DNA of 64,000 nucleotides from the NCBI RefSeq assembly GCF_019399235.1, contig NZ_JAELVH010000005.1:62001-126000 (forward strand). Reading direction: 5' to 3'. A program made the position numbers and the translations under genes. This DNA is from Streptomyces poriferorum. GTDB lineage: Bacteria; Actinomycetota; Actinomycetes; Streptomycetales; Streptomycetaceae. How positions within the stretch are numbered: position 1 is the stretch's first letter; each line of letters starts with the position of its first letter. A model generated the notes under the pieces. The model was not told the DNA's origin. It did not search any database and worked only from the letters and a program-made list of their open reading frames with translations. This document shows positions 18,023 to 27,334 of this stretch, piece after piece.

Positions 18023-18826
18023 TTACGGGCGCCGCCCCCACGCGGAGACCATGGGGGCGGTGGCGAGGTCGAGGCGGCCGGTGGCGACGTTGGCCAGGTG
18101 GCCGTCGATCTCGTCGTCGGTGGCGAGTCCTTCCGACACCAGAAGGCCGCGGATCTGCCGCACGGTCGCGGCCTCCAGGACGCAACAGGCCGGTGAGGTG
18201 ATCGGGAAGTACGCGTCGGCCTGTACGTCCTCCAGGCCGGATTCGCGCAGCAGCCTGGGCAGGGTCCGCCCGTACGTGAGGTCCGCGCCCCGGGCTGCCA
18301 TCAACGCGCGGAAGCCGGAGCGCAGCCGGTTGGCGAGCCGCTGTTCCGGACCGGACTCGTCGGGGCACAGCAGCGGCTGCAATCCTGGGTCGGCGTCCTC
18401 CAGGAGCAGCCGGCCGCCCGGCCGGAGCGCCTGGACCATGCGCCGCAGGGCCTCGGCCCGGTGGGTGACGTGCACCAGGACCAGCCTGGCGTGGACCAGG
18501 TCGAAACCGCCGGGCGGCGGCGGGTCGGCCGCCACGTCATGGCGCAGCACCTCGACCACGCCGTCGGTGACGCCCTCGGTCCACGACACGTCGATGTCGG
18601 TGGCGATCACCTTTCCGGTCGGGCCGACCCGCTCGGCCAGCCCCAGGGGTACGGAGAGAGAGCCGGCGCCGACCTCCCAGCACCGCATGCCGGTGGTGAC
18701 GCCGAGCCGGTCGACATGCCGGAACGTCACCGGATCGAAGAGCTCGCTGAGAGCCCCGAAGCGGATGCCCGCCTCCGACTGCCGGTTGTCCAGAAGGTAG
18801 CCGCGCTCCGCGTCGTGTTCAGCCAT
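18023..18826 (-). CDS. Class I SAM-dependent methyltransferase
   Basis: The 267-residue protein has motif I GMRCWEVGAGSLSVPLGLAE, motif II ATDIDVSW, and post-motifs FDLVHARLVLVHV and LRPGGRLLLEDADPG. Together these are a Rossmann-type SAM fold. The C-terminal helical part ends MVSAWGRR. It is a distant paralogue of the methyltransferase at 44647-45474, which ends similarly (LTAWGRKP). The substrate is unknown, and small-molecule O/N/C-methylation is likely. Confidence 0.9.
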   Translation of the reverse strand: MAEHDAERGYLLDNRQSEAGIRFGALSELFDPVTFRHVDRLGVTTGMRCWEVGAGSLSVPLGLAERVGPTGKVIATDIDVSWTEGVTDGVVEVLRHDVAADPPPPGGFDLVHARLVLVHVTHRAEALRRMVQALRPGGRLLLEDADPGLQPLLCPDESGPEQRLANRLRSGFRALMAARGADLTYGRTLPRLLRESGLEDVQADAYFPITSPACCVLEAATVRQIRGLLVSEGLATDDEIDGHLANVATGRLDLATAPMVSAWGRRP

Positions 18827-18904
18827 GGCGCGATCCTGTCAGAAGCCGCAGTCGGGGCACGGGCTGCCCGGCTCGCGTCGGGGGACGCCCCCGCGCCGGC
18901 TCTG

Positions 18905-19873
18905 TCAGTCGAGGCGGGTCAGGTCCGGTCGCAGCCGTTGCCAGACCGGATGGCGCAGCCGGCCGGCCCTGGTCCACTCCGTCGCGGTGACCTCGGCGAC
19001 CAGCCGCGGCTCCACCCAGTGCGCGCCGGCCACGTCGACAGGGTCGGTGAACGGGGACGAGGACCGTGCGATGACTGCGAAGTACGCCGTGAGTTCGCTC
19101 TGTTCACGCTCGGACATTCCCGACCCCACCGATCCCGCGTACCGCAGACCGCTGGGCCCGGTGACGCCGACGAGCACCGCTCCCGGCACACCGGCCGCTG
19201 CGCCCCGTCGCTGGGTCCAGCCACCGATGACCACGTCCAGGGTCTCCACCCGCTTGGTCTTGCGCCAGTGAGCCGATCGGGTGCCGGGCAGATACGGGGA
19301 GGAGATCCTCTTCGCGACCACGCCCTCCAGTCCTTCACGGAGCACGGCGTCCCACACCTGCGATCCGCGCCCGTGCACGTTCGACGGCGTCGACCAATGC
19401 GCCCCGTTCAGCCCGGGGGCGGACAGGATCTCGCGACGCTCCCGGTACGTCGCACAGAGCAGCCCGAGGCCGTCGACGTACATGACGTCGAAGATCATCA
19501 GATGGGCAGGGCAGTCCAGCGCAAGGCGGCCGGCGCGCCGTGCGTCGCCCACGCCCATCCGGCGCTGGAGCAGGCCGAAGTCGGACCGTCCGGAAGCGTC
19601 CAGGGCCACGAGTTCACCGTCCAGGACCACGCCGCGCCCCCGCAGTTCGCTGCCCAGGGCCTGCAGTTCCGGATACGTCACCGTGATGTCGTTGCCCGCC
19701 CGCGAGGCCAGTCGCGCCGATCCGTCGCCCGTCGCGGTCAGGACGCAGCGGACACCGTCCCATTTGGTCTCGAACGCCCAGTCCGAGTCGGGCTCGGGAA
19801 GCGGACCCGGCACGGCCAGCATGGGGGCGATCGACGGCGGCGACCAGAGAGGGCCGGGAGGAATCGGAGCCAT
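18905..19873 (-). CDS. ATP-dependent DNA ligase (stand-alone)
   Basis: The 322-residue protein has the ligase adenylation lysine in ETKWDGVR (motif I), SRAGND, LDGELVALD (motif III), HLMIFDVMYVDG, EGVVAKR (motif IV) and HWRKTKRVETLDVVIGG (motif V). An OB-fold C-terminus follows. It seals nicks using ATP. In Streptomyces such ligases act alongside the NAD-dependent LigA, typically in end-joining or stress repair. No Ku or LigD polymerase gene adjoins it. ATG 19873 has GAGG close upstream. The gap is filled by a run of CTGCGC repeats (19901-19935). Confidence 0.92.
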   Translation of the reverse strand: MAPIPPGPLWSPPSIAPMLAVPGPLPEPDSDWAFETKWDGVRCVLTATGDGSARLASRAGNDITVTYPELQALGSELRGRGVVLDGELVALDASGRSDFGLLQRRMGVGDARRAGRLALDCPAHLMIFDVMYVDGLGLLCATYRERREILSAPGLNGAHWSTPSNVHGRGSQVWDAVLREGLEGVVAKRISSPYLPGTRSAHWRKTKRVETLDVVIGGWTQRRGAAAGVPGAVLVGVTGPSGLRYAGSVGSGMSEREQSELTAYFAVIARSSSPFTDPVDVAGAHWVEPRLVAEVTATEWTRAGRLRHPVWQRLRPDLTRLD

Positions 19874-20330
19874 AACCTCGATGATCGAACGTTGCGCGGG
19901 ACTGCGCAGGACTGCGCGCAGAACTGTGCGTAGCGATGGAGAACCACGCAGACCGGGGCGGCAGGTGTTCGTCCGCAGGGAGTTGCGGACGTCGTTGCCC
20001 CGCTGCGATCCGGTACGCGGCGCTGAGCAGCGCAAACAGTGGTGGGCAGGGGATAGCGGTGTGAGGACCGTTGACAAAAGCGTGACCTGCTAGAAACCTG
20101 TCACCGCAGCGCCGCAAAAAATGAATCAGATCGCTCAAAAAGCGAAGTGATATGCGCGAGTTTCCGGCGGGCGGCCTGCTTTCCCTCCTGCCGGCGTCCC
20201 CGATCGCCCCCATCGGTGTACCGGCAGCCCGCAATCCGGCCTTGCCCGGCCGTACGACGCCGCGCGCGTCGTACGCCGGCGATGCCCGTACGCGCTCCCG
20301 GTCCCGTGGCCCCACGGAACAGAGGACAGC
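19874..20330. other. Intergenic region upstream of the GH87 gene
   Basis: No gene was recognised in these 457 bases. Visible items are CTGCGC short repeats next to the ligase, a TTGACA hexamer (20070-20075) followed by TAGAAA at only 14-base spacing, and a small hairpin TCGCT-CAAAA-AGCGA near 20135-20149. The ribosome site AGAGGA precedes the GH87 ATG. A long leader is implied if TTGACA is the promoter. Confidence 0.4.
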
Positions 20331-23300
20331 ATGAGATGGAAGCAACTAGGACGGCGGCTGGCCGTCGGTGCGGTGACCGCCGCGCTGATGACCGTCGGGC
20401 TTCTGCCGGTCGCCGCCTCGGCAGCCGTACAGGTCCCCGACCTCGCCCTCGGCAAGCCGGTGACGACCAGTGGTGCGCACGGCGCCTACCCGGCCTCCAA
20501 CGTCGCCGACGGCAGCCAGCAGACGTACTGGGAGAGCACGGGCACGCTCCCGCAGTGGGTGCGGATCGACCTCGGCAGCCGGTTCGACATCGACCAGGTG
20601 GTGCTGAAGCTTCCGGCGACCTGGGAGGCCCGGACCCAGACCATCGGGATCCAGGGCAGCACGGACGGGAGTACCTTCAGCACGCTGTCCGCCTCCGCCG
20701 CCAGGGAGTTCAGTCCGGCAGCGGGCAATACCGTGACCGTCGGATTCGCCGCCAAGGAGGCCCGGTACATCCGCGTACAGGTGACCGCCAACAGCGGCTG
20801 GAACGCCGCGCAGCTCTCCCAGGTCGAGGTCCGCGGTGAGGACACCGGGAGCGACCCCGGCCCGTCGCCCGCCATCGGGTCGAACCTGGCGCTGAACAAG
20901 CCGATCGAGGCGTCGTCGTCCGTCCAGACCTACGTTGCGTCGAACGCCAACGACGACAGAACCGGCACGTACTGGGAGTCCGGCGGCCACCCCGCCACGC
21001 TGACGGTGAAGCTCGGCGCCGACGCCGACATCGAGGCCGTCGTCGTCAAGCTCTCCCCGGACCAGGCCTGGGCGACACGTACGCAGAGCATCGAGGTGCT
21101 CGGCCGCGCACAGTCCGCCACCGGCTTCACCCAGCTGAAGGCCCGGAACGACTACGTCTTCGACCCCTCGGCCAGCGAGAACACGGTCACCATCCCGGTC
21201 ACCGGACGGTACGCGGACGTGCAGCTGAAGTTCTCCTCCAACTCGGGCGCCCCCGGCGCCCAGGCCGCCGAGATCCAGGTCGTCGGCACCGCCGCCCCGA
21301 ACCCGGACCTGACCGTGTCCGAGCTGACCTGGTCTCCCGCATCACCGTCCGAGAAGGACGACGTCACGGTCGACGCCACCGTACGCAACACGGGTACGGC
21401 GGCGGCCGCGGCGACGACCGTCGACGTCAGCCTGGAGGGCGTGGCCGCAGGCAGTGCTCCGGTGGGCGCCCTCGCCGCCGGTGCCTCGGCCACCGTGCGG
21501 ATCGACGTCGGCAGAAGGGCCATGGGCGCCTACAGTGTCACGGCAGTCGTCGACCCGACCGACACGATCGTCGAGAAGGACAACAGCAACAACAGCCGCA
21601 CCGCCGCCACGAAGCTCGAGATCGGGCAGAGCCCGGGCCCCGACCTGGAGGTGCTCGGTATCACGTCGACCCCCTCGAACCCCGCGGTGGGCGCCTCGGT
21701 CACCTTCTCCGTGTCCGTGCACAACCGCGGTACCACAGCGGTCGGTTCGCCCACGGTCACCCGTCTCCTGGCGGAGAACACCACCCTGAACGGCGCCACG
21801 GGCCCGATCCCCGCCGGGGGCACGGTCACGGTGGCCATGAGCGGGACCTGGACCGCGAAGAGCGGCGGCGCCAATCTGACCGCCACGGCCGACGCCACCG
21901 GTGCCGTCACCGAGACCAACGAGAACAACAACGTCTTCTCGCGCGCCATCGTGGTCGGCCGTGGGGCCGCGGTCCCGTACACCGAGTACGAGGCGGAGGC
22001 CGGCGCATACCGGGGCACGCTGCTGACATCCGACCGGGAACGCACCTTCGGGCACACCAACTTCGCCACCGAGTCCTCCGGCCGGCAGTCCGTCCGGCTG
22101 GACTCCACCGGCCAGTTCGTCGAGGTCACCTCGACCGTGCCGTCGAACTCCCTCGTGGTGCGCAACTCCATACCCGACGCGCCCGGCGGCGGCGGGACGG
22201 AGGCCACGATCAGCCTCTACGTCAACGACACCTTCGCCCGGAAGCTGACCCTGTCCTCCAAGCACAGCTGGCTGTACGGCGACACGGACAGTCCGGAGGG
22301 CCTGACCAACACGCCGCAGGCCGACGCCCGCAGACTGTTCGACGAATCCCACGCACTGCTCGGCCAGTCCTATCCCGCCGGAACGAAGTTCCGTCTCCAG
22401 CGTGACGCGGGCGACTCCGCCTCGTTCTACGTCATCGACCTCGTCGACCTGGAACAGGTGGCTCCGGCAGCCGCCCAGCCGGCCGGATGCACCTCGATCA
22501 CCGCCTACGGAGCCGTCCCCAACGACGGGATCGACGACACGGACGCCATTCAGCGGGCGGTGACGGCCGACCAGAACGGCGACATCGGCTGCGTATGGAT
22601 TCCGCCGGGGCAGTGGCGGCAGGAGCAGAAGATCCTGACCGACGACCCACTGAACCGGGGCCAGTACAACCAGGTCGGCATCAGTGACGTCACGATCCGC
22701 GGCGCGGGCATGTGGCACTCCCAGCTGTACACCCTGACCGCGCCTCAGGACGCCGGCGGCATCAACCATCCGCACGAAGGGAACTTCGGCTTCGACATCG
22801 ACGACAACACCAAGATCTCGGACCTGGCGATCTTCGGCTCCGGCACCATCCGGGGCGGAGACGGCAACGCCGAGGGCGGCGTGGGCCTGAACGGGCGCTT
22901 CGGCCAGGACACCGAGATCACCAACGTGTGGCTGGAGCACGCCAACGTGGGCGTGTGGGTCGGCCGGGACTACAGCAACATCCCGGAACTCTGGGGACCC
23001 GGTGACGATCTCCGGTTCACCGGCATGCGGATCCGCAACACCTATGCGGACGGCATCAACTTCGCCAACGGAACCCGCAATTCGACGGTGTTCAACTCCT
23101 CCTTCAGGAACACCGGAGACGATTCGCTGGCCGTGTGGTCGAGCAAGTACGTGAAGGACCCGTCCGTGGACATCGGCCACGACAACCACTTCCGCAACAA
23201 CACCATCCAGTTGCCCTGGAGGGCGAACGGCATCGCGGTCTACGGCGGTTACGGCAACACGATCGAGAACAACATCATCTCCGACACGATGAACTATCCC

Positions 23301-23729
23301 GGCATCATGCTGGCCACGGACCACGACCCGCTGCCCTTCTCCGGAGAGACGCTGATCGCCAACAACGCGCTGCACCGCACGGGCGGAGCGTTCTGGGGCG
23401 AGGCCCAGGAGTTCGGTGCCATCACCCTGTTCGCGGCCTCGCAGAACATCCCGGGCGTCACCATCCGCGACACCGACATCTACGACTCGACCTACGACGG
23501 AATCCAGTTCAAGTCGGGCGGCGGCTCCGTGCCGGGAGCGCAGATCAGCAACGTCCGCATCGAGAACTCCGTCAACGGGTCCGGAATCCTGGCCCACGGC
23601 GGCGCGCGCGGCAGCGCGACGCTGACCGGTGTGACCATCACGGGCTCTGCCGATGGTGACGTGGTGGTCGAACCCGGATCCCAGTTCGTCATCAACGGCA
23701 GCGCAGGGAAGGAGACGACCCGCAGGTAG
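20331..23729 (+). CDS. Secreted multidomain alpha-1,3-glucanase (GH87)
   Basis: The 1132-residue exported enzyme comprises a signal peptide (1-33), two discoidin/F5-8C (CBM32-like) modules (about 36-170 and 185-330, each with YWES), and two CARDB/CARDB-like Ig domains (about 333-430 and 440-540). A CBM6/35-like module (about 550-715, YTEYEAEAGAYRG) and a C-terminal parallel beta-helix follow. The catalytic part contains TYADGIN with Asp907 and NTGDDS with Asp930-931. The spacing (D, +23, +24) equals that of the three catalytic aspartates of the characterised GH87 enzyme Agl-FH1 (1067, 1090, 1091). It should cleave alpha-1,3-glucan (fungal wall or mutan). The gene is monocistronic. Confidence 0.9.
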   Translation: MRWKQLGRRLAVGAVTAALMTVGLLPVAASAAVQVPDLALGKPVTTSGAHGAYPASNVADGSQQTYWESTGTLPQWVRIDLGSRFDIDQVVLKLPATWEARTQTIGIQGSTDGSTFSTLSASAAREFSPAAGNTVTVGFAAKEARYIRVQVTANSGWNAAQLSQVEVRGEDTGSDPGPSPAIGSNLALNKPIEASSSVQTYVASNANDDRTGTYWESGGHPATLTVKLGADADIEAVVVKLSPDQAWATRTQSIEVLGRAQSATGFTQLKARNDYVFDPSASENTVTIPVTGRYADVQLKFSSNSGAPGAQAAEIQVVGTAAPNPDLTVSELTWSPASPSEKDDVTVDATVRNTGTAAAAATTVDVSLEGVAAGSAPVGALAAGASATVRIDVGRRAMGAYSVTAVVDPTDTIVEKDNSNNSRTAATKLEIGQSPGPDLEVLGITSTPSNPAVGASVTFSVSVHNRGTTAVGSPTVTRLLAENTTLNGATGPIPAGGTVTVAMSGTWTAKSGGANLTATADATGAVTETNENNNVFSRAIVVGRGAAVPYTEYEAEAGAYRGTLLTSDRERTFGHTNFATESSGRQSVRLDSTGQFVEVTSTVPSNSLVVRNSIPDAPGGGGTEATISLYVNDTFARKLTLSSKHSWLYGDTDSPEGLTNTPQADARRLFDESHALLGQSYPAGTKFRLQRDAGDSASFYVIDLVDLEQVAPAAAQPAGCTSITAYGAVPNDGIDDTDAIQRAVTADQNGDIGCVWIPPGQWRQEQKILTDDPLNRGQYNQVGISDVTIRGAGMWHSQLYTLTAPQDAGGINHPHEGNFGFDIDDNTKISDLAIFGSGTIRGGDGNAEGGVGLNGRFGQDTEITNVWLEHANVGVWVGRDYSNIPELWGPGDDLRFTGMRIRNTYADGINFANGTRNSTVFNSSFRNTGDDSLAVWSSKYVKDPSVDIGHDNHFRNNTIQLPWRANGIAVYGGYGNTIENNIISDTMNYPGIMLATDHDPLPFSGETLIANNALHRTGGAFWGEAQEFGAITLFAASQNIPGVTIRDTDIYDSTYDGIQFKSGGGSVPGAQISNVRIENSVNGSGILAHGGARGSATLTGVTITGSADGDVVVEPGSQFVINGSAGKETTRR

Positions 23730-23804
23730 GTCCGGCCAGCCGCGACCGACACCCGCGACCGACACCGGTCCCCGTTCTGCGGCCACCCGACCCGACCTCG
23801 GCCG

Positions 23805-23841
23805 CCCCCGCCGGCACGCCATCCGGGCGTGCCGGCGGGGG
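23805..23841 (+). terminator. Terminator after the GH87 gene
   Basis: A perfect 16-bp stem (23805-23820 with 23826-23841; CCCCCGCCGGCACGCC) has a 5-base loop. It lies 76 bases after the GH87 stop codon. Confidence 0.85.
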
Positions 23842-23913
23842 AGCGGAGCAGGGTTCCGCCGGCCGTGAGCGTGGGATTCGGACACACCGCGCCCTGCGAG
23901 CCTGCACAATTCT

Positions 23914-25956
23914 GTGGTGATCAATGATGACCCGTACCTGTGGCTGGAAGACATCGAGAGCGAGGCCGCGCTCGCCTGGGTGGCGGAGCGCAACGCCGAG
24001 ACGGACGCCGCTCTGGCGTCCGGCGCGGGGTTCGCCCCGCTGAAGGAGCGCCTGCTGGAGGTGCTGGACGCACCGGACCGGATTCCGTATGCCGCGCGCC
24101 ACGGCGAGTTCCTCTACAACTTCTGGCGTGACGCCGGGCATGCGCGGGGAGTGTGGCGGCGCACGACACTGGAGCAGTACCGGACGGACGCTCCCCGGTG
24201 GGAGATGCTCCTCGACGTCGACGCGCTCGCCGCGGCTGAGGGAACGAAGTGGATATGGGCCGGTGCACGGGTGCGCCACCCCGACTGCGGCCGGGCCTTG
24301 GTCAGCCTTTCGCGTGACGGCGGAGACGCCGTGGTGGTCCGCGAGTTCGACCTCGGCACCCGGACCTTCGTCGAGGACGGATTCCAGGTGCCGGAGGCGA
24401 AGACCCGGATCGGATGGATCGATGCCGACACCGTGTTCGTCGGCACGGATTTCGGGCCGGGCTCCCTGACCGAGTCCGGCTATCCGAGGACGGTCCGCCG
24501 GTGGCGCCGCGGTACGGCCCTGGAGGAGGCCGATCCGGTCTTCGAGGGTGAGGCGCGAGACGTGGCAGCCGGCGGCTGGCACGACTCCACACCCGGGTTC
24601 GAGCGGGACTTCGTCTACCGGTCGATGGACTTCCACCACAGCGAGATGTATCTCCTCACCCGCGAGCCCTCGCTCATCAGGATCGCTGTTCCGGACGACG
24701 CCGACGCGTACGCCCATCGCGAGCATCTGATCGTCAGCCTGAAGTCCGACTGGATCGGACACCGCGCGGGTTCCATGCTGGCTTTCGGCTTCGACGCCTT
24801 CCTGGCGGGCGACCGGACCCCGGAGGTGCTGTTCACACCGGACGCCCGGACCGCCCTGGCCGGGCACACGTGGACCCGGCATCATCTGATCCTGGAGACG
24901 ATGCACGACGTCAGCACCCGCATCGAGGTACTCACCCCGTCCCCCACCCCCGGCACCGGGTGGGCGCGGGCGCCGCTCGCGGACGTCCCGGCGCTGTCCG
25001 CCGTCAGCGTCGTGGACACGGACCCGGACGTCTCCGACGAGTTCTTCCTCGACGTGTCGGGTTTCCTGCAGCCTTCCACGCTCTACCGCGGGCGGGTCGG
25101 GGGAGAGACGGAGATCATCAAGCAGGCCCCGGCCCGCTTCGACGCCGCCGGTCTCGGTGTGGAGCAGTTCTTCGCCATCTCGCAGGACGGTACGAAGGTG
25201 CCGTACTTCGTGATCGGCCCCCGCGACGTCTCCCCGGGCCCCGGTCCCGCCCTCCTCTACGGCTACGGCGGATTCGAGGTCTCGCTCACCCCCTTCTACG
25301 GCGCGGTGACGGGCCGGGCATGGCTGGAGCGTGGGGGCACCTACGTGATCGCGAACATCCGAGGCGGCGGCGAGTACGGCCCGGGCTGGCACCGGGCGGC
25401 ACTCGGCGCGGACCGGGTACGGGCCTTCGAGGACTTCGCGGCCGTCGCCACCGACCTCGTCGCGCGAAACATCACCACCCCGGCCATGCTGGGCGCGGCG
25501 GGCGGCAGCAACGGCGGACTGCTCATGGGCGCGATGGTCACCCGGTACCCGGAGCTGTTCGGCGCGATCGTCGCGCAGGTCCCCCTGCTGGACATGCTCC
25601 GCTTCCACGAACTCCTGGCCGGTGCCTCCTGGATCGCCGAGTACGGTGACCCGGACGACCGGGCCGATCGGGTGCACCTGCACGCGCTGTCCCCTTACCA
25701 CCGGCTCGCCGCGGACCAGGCCTATCCGCCCCTGCTCCTGACGACCTCCACCCGTGACGACCGGGTTCACCCCGGCCACGCCCGCAAGGCCGCCGCACGG
25801 CTGCGCGAACTCGGCCACAGGGTGCTGCTCCACGAGAACACCGGCGGCGGCCACGCGGGCGCGGGCGACAACGAGCAGTCCGCCCACAACAACGCCCTCA
25901 TGCACACCTTCTTGTGGAGCCACCTCGCACGGCCGGCCCCACCCGCCCCCCGCTGA
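23914..25956 (+). CDS. Prolyl oligopeptidase family (S9) serine peptidase
   Basis: The 680-residue protein has an N-terminal beta-propeller (begins NDDPYLWLEDIESEAALAWV) and a C-terminal alpha/beta-hydrolase. The catalytic serine is in GGSNGG (about residue 530), the Asp in RDDRVHPGH and the His in GGGHAGAG. No signal peptide is seen, so it probably acts in the cytoplasm on proline-containing oligopeptides. Start GTG 23914 is followed by GTG 23917. The ribosome site is poor, and the leader may be very short. It is not linked to neighbours. Confidence 0.94.
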   Translation: MVINDDPYLWLEDIESEAALAWVAERNAETDAALASGAGFAPLKERLLEVLDAPDRIPYAARHGEFLYNFWRDAGHARGVWRRTTLEQYRTDAPRWEMLLDVDALAAAEGTKWIWAGARVRHPDCGRALVSLSRDGGDAVVVREFDLGTRTFVEDGFQVPEAKTRIGWIDADTVFVGTDFGPGSLTESGYPRTVRRWRRGTALEEADPVFEGEARDVAAGGWHDSTPGFERDFVYRSMDFHHSEMYLLTREPSLIRIAVPDDADAYAHREHLIVSLKSDWIGHRAGSMLAFGFDAFLAGDRTPEVLFTPDARTALAGHTWTRHHLILETMHDVSTRIEVLTPSPTPGTGWARAPLADVPALSAVSVVDTDPDVSDEFFLDVSGFLQPSTLYRGRVGGETEIIKQAPARFDAAGLGVEQFFAISQDGTKVPYFVIGPRDVSPGPGPALLYGYGGFEVSLTPFYGAVTGRAWLERGGTYVIANIRGGGEYGPGWHRAALGADRVRAFEDFAAVATDLVARNITTPAMLGAAGGSNGGLLMGAMVTRYPELFGAIVAQVPLLDMLRFHELLAGASWIAEYGDPDDRADRVHLHALSPYHRLAADQAYPPLLLTTSTRDDRVHPGHARKAAARLRELGHRVLLHENTGGGHAGAGDNEQSAHNNALMHTFLWSHLARPAPPAPR

Positions 25957-26000
25957 CACGGCAGACCACGCATCTCGGGCGGATCGGCGCCCGGGACGCG

Positions 26001-26459
26001 CTACGACGTGCAGGCTTCGGCGATCGACAGGCTGTTCTCGTAGAGGTGGTGCCGGGTGACGCGGCCGTCCTCGACGGTCAGGTGCAGAGCGAACGGGCCT
26101 GCGAAGGACTTGCCCGTCGCCCGCACGGTTCCCGACAGGTGCCCCATCAGGACGGCGTCGGTGCCGTCGACAAGGAACGTGTCGACGGACGCCCGCGCGT
26201 CCTCCGGTACCGTGTGCGCCGCCAACTCCGCGGACTGGGCGGCACATTCGGCGGCCGTGGACCGCGGGCGGATCCACGGGACCACAGGGTTCGGCGCCAG
26301 CAGCCAGTCGACCTCGTCGGCGAACAGCGCGGCGATCTGCTCGGTGTCCCCGGCCAGCCGTGCCGCGAGGAACGCGGCCACTACGGCCCGGGTGGCTTCG
26401 GCGACGGAACTCGCGTCGGCGGCCGGACTCGGCTTGCCGGAGGTGGGCTTGACGGCCAT
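26001..26459 (-). CDS. Nuclear transport factor 2 / SnoaL-like protein
   Basis: The 152-residue protein has the cone-like SnoaL/NTF2 fold: a helical start (ATRAVVAAFLAARLAGDTEQ), then FADEVDWLLAP and the strands SGTVRATGKSFAGPFALHL and VEDGRVTRHHLYEN. AAGGAG lies 8 bases before the ATG. It is transcribed toward the S9 gene, with a short convergent gap. SnoaL-like proteins may bind or isomerise small polar substrates. No catalytic assignment can be made. Confidence 0.85.
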   Translation of the reverse strand: MAVKPTSGKPSPAADASSVAEATRAVVAAFLAARLAGDTEQIAALFADEVDWLLAPNPVVPWIRPRSTAAECAAQSAELAAHTVPEDARASVDTFLVDGTDAVLMGHLSGTVRATGKSFAGPFALHLTVEDGRVTRHHLYENSLSIAEACTS

Positions 26460-26588
26460 GGCGGGCTCCTTGCGGTCAGTGGGCTGCCGGCGGGGGTCCC
26501 CGTCGCCGTGCCCGATCCTGCCGTGGGGGAGAGGAACGGTCGATTACCCCGGAGGTAATCCGCGGCCGGGGCGCACCCGCCGCGCCGC

Positions 26589-27269
26589 TCAGCCGACCTC
26601 CGCACCCAGCAGCTCCCGGAACGACTCGGCCCCCGCCGGCGTCACCTTCACCGCCCGCCCTGAGCCGATCCGCCGTACCCACTGCCGCTCCAGCGACGTG
26701 GCGCACAGGGCCGCTCCCACCGCTCCGGCCAGATGCGACCGGCGTTCCGTCCAGTCCAGGCAGCTCCGCACCAAGGGCCGACGCGCACCCGCGGGGTGCC
26801 GGTAGCCCAGCGCGTCCGCCAGCCAGTCCCGGCCCGCCGGGGTGACGGACAGCCCCGCGTCCTCGGAGACCAGGCCCCGGGAGATCATGGCATCGGCCAG
26901 GGTCACACCCAGTTCACCGGCCAGATGGTCGTAGCAGGTCCGGGCTCGCGCCTCGGCACCCGCCCGGCCGGACCGGGGCAGGTTCCGGGGGCGGGAGGAA
27001 GCGGCGGGGGCGTACGAGGCAACGGCCTCGATCAGGGCGGCCGCCTCCGGGCCCGCCAGCCGCACATAGCGGTGCCGGCCCTGCCGTTCCTCGGCCAGCA
27101 GGCCGCCCTCGATCAGGCGGGACAACTGCTCGCTCGCCGTGGACGCGCTGACCCCGGCGCTCCGTGCGAGCTCGCCCGCGGTCCAGGCCCGGCCGTCGAG
27201 CAGGGCCTGGCAGAAGGTGGCCCGGGTGCGGTCGGCGAGCAGGGACGCGGTCTCGGCGATTGAGGACAT
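26589..27269 (-). CDS. ArsR-type winged-helix regulator
   Basis: The 226-residue protein has an N-terminal ArsR/winged-helix domain (ETASLLADRTRATFCQALLD, then AGELARSAGVSASTASEQLS and LIEGGLLAEERQGRHRYVRL). The C-terminal domain of about 120 residues is found in larger ArsR-like repressors and contains two cysteines. It is divergent from the P450-PEP mutase fusion gene. A perfect 15+15 palindrome sits between the two starts, so it most likely represses both itself and that gene. Confidence 0.88.
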   Translation of the reverse strand: MSSIAETASLLADRTRATFCQALLDGRAWTAGELARSAGVSASTASEQLSRLIEGGLLAEERQGRHRYVRLAGPEAAALIEAVASYAPAASSRPRNLPRSGRAGAEARARTCYDHLAGELGVTLADAMISRGLVSEDAGLSVTPAGRDWLADALGYRHPAGARRPLVRSCLDWTERRSHLAGAVGAALCATSLERQWVRRIGSGRAVKVTPAGAESFRELLGAEVG

Positions 27270-27283
27270 GCGGCCATGATGCC

Positions 27284-27319
27284 GCTGCGACGGTTCGGGC
27301 TGCGCCGAACCGTCGCAGC
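27284..27319. promoter_or_regulatory. Perfect 15-bp inverted repeat, probable ArsR-type operator
   Basis: GCTGCGACGGTTCGG (27284-27298) is the exact reverse complement of CCGAACCGTCGCAGC (27305-27319), with a 6-base spacer. It occupies the 65-bp divergent gap, 15 bases from each start codon. A terminator would make little sense here. An operator for the adjacent regulator is the simplest reading. Confidence 0.75.
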
Positions 27320-27334
27320 CCTACCTTCGGAACC

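Noticed and set aside
23692-26277. Long open frame on the minus strand across the S9 peptidase gene
   Set aside because: It lies opposite a gene with complete catalytic motifs and has no recognisable domain. Long antisense frames are expected in GC-rich DNA.
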